IMG/VR virus record: IMGVR_UViG_3300021961_000606
Span: 1-24,592 of that record
Origin: a virus
DNA length: 24,592 nt
Reading direction: 5' to 3' (one strand)
In this document: positions 14,065 through 21,522 of the stretch, piece after piece
How the letters are laid out: the number at the start of each line of letters is the position of its first letter
Position numbering within the stretch: the stretch's first letter is position 1
Notes under the pieces: generated by a model
The model's input: the letters and a program-made list of their open reading frames with translations, nothing else
Told to the model about the DNA's origin: nothing
Database searches by the model: none
Made by a program: the position numbers and the translations under genes

Positions 14065-14922
14065 TTATAATGGAACACAATTTCCACTAACACAAACTGA
14101 TATATCAATTACAACTCCACTTGAATCAATTTGTGCAACTCTAAATGGACCAGTATCAGTATCAGTAGATACATTTGAGTATGCAACCCATCCTGCAACT
14201 CCACCTTGACCGTAGATTGTATCACCAAGTGTTAAATCAAAGTATCCACCATCAGCGTTAGTTAAAGTTTGGATTAAGTAATTGGTATTACAATAATCTG
14301 AACAAGTTCCTCTAACTGCACCATGAGTATAAATTGTTGAACCGGGTGGGGTAAAATCACAATGTATTGAATCACCACATTCGTATGCTACAGCCGAGTA
14401 AAGAGTTGCATCAGGAGCTGATGGTGAGAATGTATCTGATAAAATTGTTCCACATAATACATCTCCTGCACCTAGCGTACCAACTTGGAATTGTACTACA
14501 TCTCCAACATTAAACTCGTATGTTTGTGCAGTATTATAATAATCAGATGTATTACATTCTTCAATTAAGTAATTATAAACTGCTGCAGTAGTAGTACTTG
14601 TAGTAGGAACTGCTGTGGTTGTACTCGTTGTAGGTGAAACGGTTGTAGTGCTGGTCGTTGTTGGTGAAGCAGTAGTAGTACTTGTTACAGTTGGATTTTC
14701 AACTACCTCATTTGTACAAGAACCTTTTGATATTAATTTAATACATACAGCACTATCATCAACGGTACAATACGCAAATGAACCAACTGAAGGTAAGAAA
14801 ATATTAGTACAATCTGCAGATTGTGTATATGTGTTACAATCAGCAGAATATTGCACAGAGAAGTTAGGTCCAGCATTTGAACCTAATTGTGTTAATGTTA
14901 TTTTTCTTACTTCGTTTGCCAT
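14065..14922 (-). CDS. Tail-fibre-type protein with mucin-like linker
   Basis: This 285-aa protein has at least four parts. Residues 1-75 form a Cys-rich domain (SADCNTYTQSADCTN, LPSVGSFAYCTV, ISKGSCTN). Residues 77-114 are a Pro/Thr/Ser linker of PTTSTTT-type repeats. Two related beta modules follow at about 116-165 (YLIEECNTSDYY, FNVGDVVQF, DVLCGT) and 213-255 (YLIQTLTNADGG, LTLGDTIYG). The ending is Cys-containing (CVSGNC). No catalytic motif is visible. The layout fits an exposed virion adhesin or decoration protein at the end of the tail module. It is followed by the glycosyltransferase cluster. A purely structural role is equally possible; the receptor is unknown. Confidence 0.6.
   Translation of the reverse strand: MANEVRKITLTQLGSNAGPNFSVQYSADCNTYTQSADCTNIFLPSVGSFAYCTVDDSAVCIKLISKGSCTNEVVENPTVTSTTTASPTTTSTTTVSPTTSTTTAVPTTSTTTAAVYNYLIEECNTSDYYNTAQTYEFNVGDVVQFQVGTLGAGDVLCGTILSDTFSPSAPDATLYSAVAYECGDSIHCDFTPPGSTIYTHGAVRGTCSDYCNTNYLIQTLTNADGGYFDLTLGDTIYGQGGVAGWVAYSNVSTDTDTGPFRVAQIDSSGVVIDISVCVSGNCVPL
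14581..14694 (-). repeat. Mucin-like Pro/Thr/Ser repeat linker (285-aa protein)
   Basis: This array encodes residues 77-114 in repeats of STTTxxPTTS type (variants ASP, VSP, AVP). About four degenerate units of 24-27 bases are present. Related units occur at 15307-15582 and 20644-20772 in two other genes. Thr and Ser make up most of the residues and no charged residue is present, as expected for a flexible or O-glycosylated stalk. Confidence 0.85.
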
Positions 14923-14934
14923 GTTTTATTGATA

Positions 14935-16146
14935 TTATATCTCAGTTATAGTAACACTTCTTGTAAAATCTGTCCAACCAGTTGATGAATTATCTTTCAT
15001 AACATTATTCAAATTAACAAAATTTGTCTGATTAAGATAAGATGCAGTTTCATATAACACACCATCATAATAATCTTCAAATAATATATTAATAGGTCCT
15101 GGTATATAAGCATCAGTAGATGATGTAAATAACTGATTCCATTGGGTTTGATTACTATCTATAAATTCAGCATCGGTAACTATTGTTGTACCATTAGTAA
15201 TGGTAGTATTAATAAAATATGTAAATGGATTAGTAGAATAACGATAACCAAGTTCCGTCCAATAACTACCAGTTCCACTTAAATTTACTTCTAATCTAAT
15301 ATTTTTATTTGGAGAAGCGGTGGTTGTGCTGGTTGTTGGAGCAACAGTTGTTGTAGTAGGCGAAAGCGTTGTAGTAGGAACTGCAGTTGTTGTGCTGGTT
15401 GTTGGAACTACAGTTGTTGTGCTCGTAGTAGGCGAAACCGTTGTAGTAGGAACTAAAGTAGTTGTGCTAGTAGTAGGTGAAACAGTAGTTGTGGGAACTA
15501 AAGTAGTTGTACTCGTAGTTGGAACTGCAGTTGTTGTACTGGTTGTTGGTGAAACTGTTGTAGTACTTGTGGTTGTAGGAACAAGACCTTCAATTGATGA
15601 ACTGAAATAGAATGAACAATCAAGTTCATTTACTGTTGCTGCATCTGAAATGATTGGACCTAATAATTGTATCTTACAAGTTCCATTCTTTAAGTTATAA
15701 TCATTTATTGCTCGTAAATGGTAATAATTTCCTCTCCATTGAACGATATCATTCAACTCCATCTCGAAGTAATCCGCAAGTGGAATAATTGCACTAGCGT
15801 TGATTAAACGAGTTCTTGGGTTATATAAAAGGGAAACATATTTATCCCAATATTGTGTATATAAAGAGCCAGTAGGTGTAACTCCATAAGGTGGAGTTTC
15901 ATTATAGAATAAAAGTGAATTAGAGCCAGTACTTGGTTCTAACCCATCATAATAATCAAAATAAGGGAATTGTTCTCTTTCTGAAACTTCTACATTTGTT
16001 GAAGAACCATTTTGATAATGCTGTATATAATATGGTTCACAATCCTTTAATCCATTATAAAAATAAATGTGCGGGAGTGTTCTAACCGGTTGATAATTTA
16101 CCGATGAAATAAAGGTTGGAATATATATTTTATTTTTTACAGCCAT
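14935..16146 (-). CDS. Tail protein: baseplate-type domain plus linker and C-terminal domain
   Basis: This is a 403-aa protein. The N-terminal part (1-185) includes IYIPTFISSVNYQPVRTLPH, YWDKYVSLLYNPRTRLINAS and FEMELNDIVQWRGNYYHLRA, then CKIQLLGPI. The tail of the pattern (YNPRxRxxxA...DIVxxxGxYYxLxxIxDYN...KxQLL) resembles the C-terminal part of tail/baseplate hub-like proteins of Bacteroidota phages. Residues 189-280 are the longest mucin-like linker in the window. Residues 281-403 form a beta-type domain (LEVNLSGTGSYWTELGYRYS; INTTITNGTTIVTDAEF) that may bind a receptor. The gene follows the 703-aa tail gene after 9 bases, and the two together may be one split ancestral protein. Confidence 0.65.
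   Translation of the reverse strand: MAVKNKIYIPTFISSVNYQPVRTLPHIYFYNGLKDCEPYYIQHYQNGSSTNVEVSEREQFPYFDYYDGLEPSTGSNSLLFYNETPPYGVTPTGSLYTQYWDKYVSLLYNPRTRLINASAIIPLADYFEMELNDIVQWRGNYYHLRAINDYNLKNGTCKIQLLGPIISDAATVNELDCSFYFSSSIEGLVPTTTSTTTVSPTTSTTTAVPTTSTTTLVPTTTVSPTTSTTTLVPTTTVSPTTSTTTVVPTTSTTTAVPTTTLSPTTTTVAPTTSTTTASPNKNIRLEVNLSGTGSYWTELGYRYSTNPFTYFINTTITNGTTIVTDAEFIDSNQTQWNQLFTSSTDAYIPGPINILFEDYYDGVLYETASYLNQTNFVNLNNVMKDNSSTGWTDFTRSVTITEI
15307..15582 (-). repeat. Mucin-like Pro/Thr/Ser repeat linker (403-aa protein)
   Basis: This array encodes residues 189-280, about 92 residues made nearly only of Thr, Ser, Pro and Val/Ala/Leu. The units alternate between PTTSTTT and PTTTVSP types, so the repeat has a mixed period of about 24-45 bases. 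It is the longest of three such arrays. Its reverse strand produces an artificial Val-rich frame that is not a gene. Confidence 0.88.
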
Positions 16147-16155
16147 AATCTAATT

Positions 16156-18267
16156 TTATTCGCCAGAGAATCCTATTGCCTTAAAGTAACAAGTTGTTGC
16201 TGCAATATCTGCTGCCTCTACTATATATGTATAAGTTGAACTTGAACTTGAACCTAAATCCAAATCAGTTTCAACACCATCTAAATCTCTAACAAATCTC
16301 CAATCATTTGTAATACCACCACCGGTGAAAGTAAATGTAATACTTGTTCCTTCTGCTACAGTTCTTCCAGTATATCCACTATCAGGGTCATTATCAAATC
16401 CACTTGCCATTGGTGAGTAAACCGATGTGAATGCATTTACAATAAATTCAGTTCCAATTTGAATAGAACATTCGGCTGATGCAAATGAAGTAAATTCAGT
16501 TGTAACTGATGCTTGTGCTAAGAATCCAACTGCTCCTTGTGTTGCAGAACCTGATGTTCCAGTATTTGTTAAATAAACTAAAGGAGTAGATGCAAATTTA
16601 GTTTCTACTTTAAACTCACCTTGTGAGAAGAAGTTTTCAGTATCTATATAATATGTTTTACCATATTCTCTATTCTCTGCTTTAGAGAATTGCTGAGATA
16701 CATAATCACCATCCAATTTATCACCGAATTGTAATTGATTAACAGCAAGGTTGTTTGCTGGTATTACTTCTATTTTATCGTTAAGATTTATATATTTGTT
16801 AAAATCTTTTGTTGCACCTTTATTGTACCAATTGTTAAATGTTTCTACAATAAACTCTCTTGGTTTTGTTTTATTTGGGTAAATAACTAAATTATATTTC
16901 TTTTGTACCGAAGTTATAAAATCAATCAACTTAATACCACTTGTACCATAAGGCATATTCTGGCCTATGTTCATAACTAATCCATCTCCACCTTGGTTTA
17001 CTTTTGTTACTTGTAAGTAACCTTTTGTAGAATTATCAGGATTAAGTGTTACTTTAAAATTACTACCACCTTGATTTTCATATCTTAAATAAAATTCATA
17101 ACTATCTACATCTAAAGTATCCGAATTCCATTCAGTTAATAATTCAAACTTTTCAGTTTTTGTTTGTGGAGAATTATAAATTTGAATATCAGTTAAATAA
17201 TTGTTTATATTTGTAAGTTCAATAGTAGAATCTATATTATTTAATGAATCTTTTATTTCTAAATAAAATTGTGGGATTCCATTGCCAGTTGCTGATGAAC
17301 TTACTTCAAAATTTAAATTTAATAATCCTCTTAATCTTGATGCAATTCCTAATGAATATTCTAAATTAGAATTAATTGAATCAGCCGGATTTTCTTGTAT
17401 GTTAAACCATTCTAACTTAACTGCAGAACCTGCATTCATTACTAAATCAGTTCCACTTCCACTTACTGGTGCAATCTTAAATAAACCGTATGTTTCTAAA
17501 TCATAATTTGTAAACACTGGATAACGAAGATTATTATTACAAATCATGTACACATTATCCAAAAATGGTTCATCCCAAAATGAAGATGAGTATGTATAAC
17601 CAAATTGTTGGAATATAGCATCCCATACTTTCTTTATACGAATTGCAGGTTTAAAATCTTGTACACATAATGAACCCGATGGTGAATCTATACCAGTTAA
17701 GTTTTCTTCGGGTGTATATTGTATTTTTTGCCCATACTCAGCAAGAGGATAAACAATATCTCCATCAAACAAATCTCCATTCCAAGATGCAGATATATTT
17801 TCGTAAGATGCTGTATGATTGAATTGTGCTAAAGAAGAAGTTAAATCAGTTAGATAATATCGGTTGATATCTCTACCAAAAGAACTCAATCCTCCGTATA
17901 TAGAAATCTCGTAGGATTCAACGAATTTGTTTGCATATACATTTACTTGGTTTAATTGTAAATAACCCTGAGAAATGTATATACCATCGAAATCGAAGTA
18001 TGCAGGAACTTTAACATTGGTTCTAAACAAGTATGGATTCTCTACTGCAATGTCATAAACATGCTGAAAGAATGCATCATTAGTTTTAGTGCCAGGAATA
18101 GTAATTTGACGAGTAAAATCAGAAGGTAGAACACCTAAATCAAATAAACCCGTAACATTATCTGATACGAGTATTTGTTCATCAGAGAAAGTATCGAGTT
18201 CTTCATACCCATTACTTCCTGATGCCATTAACCTGAAATTAAATCCTTTACTACTATTAACTCCCAT
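16156..18267 (-). CDS. Large tail/baseplate protein (hub-like)
   Basis: This is a 703-aa protein. Its N-terminal region includes FDLGVLPSDFTRQITIPGTK (42-61), then FFQHVYDIAVENPYLFRTNV and a YFDFDGIYISQGYLQL stretch. This IxIPGTKxNxxFFxHxYDI pattern is, from memory, a hallmark of a large tail protein in Bacteroidota phages. The middle is beta-rich with many aromatic residues. The last 110-120 residues (from about 585) look like an added Ig-like module: TEFTSFASAECSIQIG, GTSITFTFTGGGITNDWRFV and a final CYFKAIGFSGE. It shares one base (TAATG) with the stop of the 387-aa gene. A tail-tip, Dit/Tal-like role is likely from position, without catalytic residues to prove it. Confidence 0.65.
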   Translation of the reverse strand: MGVNSSKGFNFRLMASGSNGYEELDTFSDEQILVSDNVTGLFDLGVLPSDFTRQITIPGTKTNDAFFQHVYDIAVENPYLFRTNVKVPAYFDFDGIYISQGYLQLNQVNVYANKFVESYEISIYGGLSSFGRDINRYYLTDLTSSLAQFNHTASYENISASWNGDLFDGDIVYPLAEYGQKIQYTPEENLTGIDSPSGSLCVQDFKPAIRIKKVWDAIFQQFGYTYSSSFWDEPFLDNVYMICNNNLRYPVFTNYDLETYGLFKIAPVSGSGTDLVMNAGSAVKLEWFNIQENPADSINSNLEYSLGIASRLRGLLNLNFEVSSSATGNGIPQFYLEIKDSLNNIDSTIELTNINNYLTDIQIYNSPQTKTEKFELLTEWNSDTLDVDSYEFYLRYENQGGSNFKVTLNPDNSTKGYLQVTKVNQGGDGLVMNIGQNMPYGTSGIKLIDFITSVQKKYNLVIYPNKTKPREFIVETFNNWYNKGATKDFNKYINLNDKIEVIPANNLAVNQLQFGDKLDGDYVSQQFSKAENREYGKTYYIDTENFFSQGEFKVETKFASTPLVYLTNTGTSGSATQGAVGFLAQASVTTEFTSFASAECSIQIGTEFIVNAFTSVYSPMASGFDNDPDSGYTGRTVAEGTSITFTFTGGGITNDWRFVRDLDGVETDLDLGSSSSSTYTYIVEAADIAATTCYFKAIGFSGE

Positions 18268-19430
18268 TAGATAATCAGTTTGTATGTTTGTCCATAATCA
18301 AAATCAAATGCATATTGGATTACTTTATCCACTACGCCAGTTTTGAATTGAATAGAATTAGTTTTTATTGTGATTGGTCTTACTTTATCAGTTGGTTCAT
18401 CATATACCCAATAAATCTCATCACTAACCATAAGTTGTTTAAAGATTTCGTTATATGCTTCATCTACCCAATCAGTATTTACTCTGATTGATTCCGAAGT
18501 ATCTACGAGGTAGTTTAAGTTATTGGAATCATAATCGTTATACGATAAACTTGAACCTCCCCATGAACCGATTTGTGGCTGGTAAACTGAACGATTAACA
18601 TTAAATGTTTTCGTGTTTACCATGTTGAAGTTAAAGTAATCAAATTGACCGTATCTATTTTTCCACTTAATTCTAATATTTGGATACTTCTGATTACAAG
18701 TTAAGTTGTAAGTTATTGGTGTTCCCATAGGAGTTACACCATTATATGCTTGAACAGTAAAATAATCAATAGATGCCGCAAATGGAAATCCACTTTCACT
18801 TTGTCCAATTGGATATTGGTCTATTTGACCAGATGTTGCAGTTGATGATGCTAAACTATATACTGCAGTTCCATAAATCGATGTATAAACGATTCTATCA
18901 GGAGTTGAACCATAACCATAGTCACCAACATAAACACCGCTTAACCCCACATTAAAATCAAAGCTAGATTGTGTTACCGGTCCATCTGTCATTAATGGCC
19001 AATGTGGAGTCTTCTCCCATATACTCTGAGAGATTGGTTCTTGGAAAAGTGAGTATCCATCAATGTATTTATCTACACTTGATGTAATATGAGAACCAGT
19101 TACATAAGTTGTTCCATCAAAATATTGCCAATATCCATCCACCGTAAAATACTTTACATTTGATGGATTTGCTTCTAATAAATCAGTAAGGGTTGAGTTA
19201 AGTATTCTACTTACATCAAATATACCCACATTAGATTCATTAGGATATTTTACCAAAGTATAATTTGGTGATGATGGTTGTGCTGCTTCTGCACCTGCCC
19301 AATAGTATAAATCTAATACATACTGAAACGATGATGATGTTATCACGCCAGTACTTTCACTCAAAGTAAATGCAATGGGTGATTGTGCAAGATTAAGTTT
19401 AGGTGGTGTTTGTGTGATACTTAAAGCCAT
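18267..19430 (-). CDS. Tail protein (distal-tail-like)
   Basis: This 387-aa beta-rich protein is full of Ser, Thr, Tyr and Asn. Features include LSITQTPPKLNLAQSPIAFT at the start and VGIFDVSRILNSTL at about 67-80. Late in the chain is a KYPNIRIKWKNRYGQFDYFN block, followed by TKTFNVNRSVYQPQ. The WKNRYGxFDYFxF segment recurs, to my memory, in tail proteins of related phages and suggests a Dit-like or baseplate component. No enzymatic motif is seen. The gene lies between the gp10-like tail-completion gene and the 703-aa hub-like gene, so it is part of the tail-tip cassette. The preceding 50-base gap is AT-rich with no clear promoter. Confidence 0.6.
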   Translation of the reverse strand: MALSITQTPPKLNLAQSPIAFTLSESTGVITSSSFQYVLDLYYWAGAEAAQPSSPNYTLVKYPNESNVGIFDVSRILNSTLTDLLEANPSNVKYFTVDGYWQYFDGTTYVTGSHITSSVDKYIDGYSLFQEPISQSIWEKTPHWPLMTDGPVTQSSFDFNVGLSGVYVGDYGYGSTPDRIVYTSIYGTAVYSLASSTATSGQIDQYPIGQSESGFPFAASIDYFTVQAYNGVTPMGTPITYNLTCNQKYPNIRIKWKNRYGQFDYFNFNMVNTKTFNVNRSVYQPQIGSWGGSSLSYNDYDSNNLNYLVDTSESIRVNTDWVDEAYNEIFKQLMVSDEIYWVYDEPTDKVRPITIKTNSIQFKTGVVDKVIQYAFDFDYGQTYKLII

Positions 19431-19483
19431 ACTTGTAAATCATTTATATATTTAACCAATTTTTCTTAAAAAAGTATGGAGGG

Positions 19484-19900
19484 TTATGTACTCTTTAATT
19501 CTTTAACTATCATTTCTGCATAATCATCAGAAAACTCTTTAATGAATTTATCCCATTCTTTTTTAACCGATGGGTCTTCTAATGCCTTTTTACCAAAATT
19601 CCAATTACCTTTTCTTTCTGCAGTTTCTTTTAATTTAGTTCTTTTTACAACTGCCGGTGGGTCATTAAACCATTTACCATATTCTGCTCCAGTTGGTGCA
19701 ATATCTAAAGATACTGAAATTACCGATTTATTTTGGCCATTTATTACCTTAATAATGTTAGAAGGTCTATTGGCTTGGTTTATTTTTCTTTTAAGATTAC
19801 CGGTATCCTTTGGTGCATAAAATAGTGCAACATTCTTAATCTGATTTGCTACTTGATTAAGTTGTTTACTACCCTTAATAATTGAATTTAAATTAGCCAT
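19484..19900 (-). CDS. HK97-gp10-like tail completion protein
   Basis: The start is the ATG at 19900-19898 (MANLNSIIKGSKQLNQVANQ), 138 aa. A longer frame to 19948 would overlap the previous gene by 46 bases, and this start leaves only 2 bases between stop and start. The family pattern is ANQIKNVALFYAPKDTGNLK (about 18-37), in which A-P-x-D-T-G-x-L is the hallmark of HK97 gp10-type proteins, followed by EYGKWFNDPP and a Lys-rich helical C-terminus. These proteins sit at the head-tail joint or finish the tail. Position after the connector and tail-terminator-like genes agrees with the role. Confidence 0.75.
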   Translation of the reverse strand: MANLNSIIKGSKQLNQVANQIKNVALFYAPKDTGNLKRKINQANRPSNIIKVINGQNKSVISVSLDIAPTGAEYGKWFNDPPAVVKRTKLKETAERKGNWNFGKKALEDPSVKKEWDKFIKEFSDDYAEMIVKELKST

Positions 19901-19902
19901 AA

Positions 19903-21516
19903 TTAAGGAATAGTTGTAGTTGTTGTAGTTGGTGGTGGACAACTCCATGTAATATTTTGAAAATCAGTTAAAGTTTCAGATAAAGTATCTTCTATTTGAC
20001 CATTCCATGCATTTACACCAATAATACTTCCTGAAAAATAAGGTATAGTTCCTAATGTTGAATTACCAAATTTGCCAAACCAATTTTTAGCACTCATAGT
20101 AGCTACACTTGTACTTGCATATGCAGAACCGGTAACACTACCACTACCTATTAAATTTAAATCCTCATATAATTTAATAGAATTATTTCCACCATCAAAT
20201 AATAAACTGTACATATGCGGATTATTATCCAATGTAATTGAACCTGAAGTATATCGAGGGTAACCAGGATTTGTTTGAGAAGCCAATCTAGCATAATACA
20301 TCATAGAATTAGATGTATCTATCCACCAAAAATCAGAGTTTTCTGGTGTTGTTGGTATTGCCCAAACTGCCATATTACCACCGGTATTATTTATACTTCC
20401 ATAAAATTGTAATGAAAAATTATTACTAATTGGTATTCTTCTACTATCGGGAGTAACTACTGAACCTGTTACTTCTAATCCATTTATTGTACAATTTAAT
20501 GGCCAATAAGGATATGTTGTCCAGTTACCCATAAAATTAATACCACCATAAGTTAAATCATCATACCAAAACTTATTTAATGAAGAACTCTCAATATATC
20601 CTTCGATAGTTGGACCATATATTTGTGTTAATAATGTAGCTTGAGTAGTTGTGCTAGTAGTTGGAACTAATGTAGTAGTGCTAGTAGTTGGAACTAATGT
20701 AGTAGTGCTAGTAGTTGGAACTAATGTAGTTGTGCTTGTAGTTGGCGATATAGTTGTAGTACTTGTTGTAGGTAAAATGCCAGTTTGGCATTCTATACAA
20801 CTTCCATAAAAATCTAATGGTTTAAGATTTACATAATCCCAACTATTAAAATTAGTTACTTCTGAATCAACATAAAAACAATTTGTAGTTGTTCCAATTT
20901 GTGATGAAAAATAATCCCCAACATTTACACTACCACTAATTACAGCATATTTGTATTCAGATGTTAAACAATCTTGTATCTTATATCCATTACCATCAGG
21001 CGATATCAAAAAAAAACTAAAACGATTTCTATCATTGTGAACCGTAAGTGTGAATGTACACACCCACCCTGCCAGGCCATTATTAAACCTATCTTCAAAT
21101 GGTTCACATAATATATCTGAAATTATTTCAAATCCATCTACACCATTCGCAGTATATGATGTTAAATCGTTTATAATTGCAAGTGTGTTTGCGTGTATAT
21201 CAACTGTATCATCTACTCCATAGAATGGAATAGTTTGAGTGTTGAATGCTCCACCACTTTCGTTATTTCTATTTTTGATTTTATCTGCAAGTATAAGTTG
21301 TATTTCCCATTGAGTAGTAGTACCAACAAAGTTAGATGACAAAATAGATACATTACCCACTGGGTATTGTGGGAATTCTCTTGTATCAAAATCTTGAATC
21401 AATCCTTGTGTAACTACTTCAATTGAAGGATGATTATTCATAATTGTTTTGAAATAATTCAAAACATTATAATATAATGTATAGTTTACACCTGAATTAT
21501 GAACTATTGCTGCCAT
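19903..21516 (-). CDS. Tail-terminator-like protein with fused domains and linker
   Basis: This 537-aa protein appears to be a fusion. Residues 1-170 (IEVVTQGLIQDFDTREFPQY; QWEIQLILADKI; ILCEPFEDRFNNGLAGWVCT) match, from memory, a conserved tail-terminator/completion-type protein of Bacteroidota phages that normally ends here. Residues 177-220 are a Cys/NVGD beta module (YKIQDCLTSEY, SVNVGDYF, NCFYVDS). Residues 249-291 are a PTTSTTT linker. Residues 295-525 look like a LamG/ConA-type beta-sandwich (FSLQFYGSINNTG, MYSLLFDGGNNSIKLYEDLN, FSGSIIGVNAWNGQ). The last residues, CPPPTTTTTTIP, are a linker with nothing after it. A normally small joint protein thus carries a probable carbohydrate-binding extension. 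Confidence 0.6.
   Translation of the reverse strand: MAAIVHNSGVNYTLYYNVLNYFKTIMNNHPSIEVVTQGLIQDFDTREFPQYPVGNVSILSSNFVGTTTQWEIQLILADKIKNRNNESGGAFNTQTIPFYGVDDTVDIHANTLAIINDLTSYTANGVDGFEIISDILCEPFEDRFNNGLAGWVCTFTLTVHNDRNRFSFFLISPDGNGYKIQDCLTSEYKYAVISGSVNVGDYFSSQIGTTTNCFYVDSEVTNFNSWDYVNLKPLDFYGSCIECQTGILPTTSTTTISPTTSTTTLVPTTSTTTLVPTTSTTTLVPTTSTTTQATLLTQIYGPTIEGYIESSSLNKFWYDDLTYGGINFMGNWTTYPYWPLNCTINGLEVTGSVVTPDSRRIPISNNFSLQFYGSINNTGGNMAVWAIPTTPENSDFWWIDTSNSMMYYARLASQTNPGYPRYTSGSITLDNNPHMYSLLFDGGNNSIKLYEDLNLIGSGSVTGSAYASTSVATMSAKNWFGKFGNSTLGTIPYFSGSIIGVNAWNGQIEDTLSETLTDFQNITWSCPPPTTTTTTIP
20644..20772 (-). repeat. Tandem 27-bp mucin-like repeat (537-aa protein)
   Basis: This array encodes residues 249-291, in LVPTTSTTT units. 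Two successive 27-base units (20657-20683 and 20684-20710) are identical and a third (20711-20737) differs at two bases, which indicates very recent duplication. The other two arrays in the window are more diverged, so this one was probably expanded last. Confidence 0.9.
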
Positions 21517-21522
21517 AAGTTA

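Noticed and set aside
14158-14694. Diversity-generating retroelement variable region
   Set aside because: No reverse transcriptase, template repeat or adenine-biased variable repeat is visible in the window.
14615-14932. Plus-strand open frame opposite the 285-aa protein
   Set aside because: It again depends on the repeat array and lies antisense to a well-supported gene.
15320-15610. Plus-strand Val/Gly/Thr-rich open frame of about 96 codons
   Set aside because: It is the complement of the Pro/Thr/Ser repeat array. The repeat has few stop codons on either strand, and the frame has no sensible protein composition.
20657-20737. Tandem repeats as a possible CRISPR array
   Set aside because: Units are directly adjacent with no unique spacers and are in frame with a coding sequence.
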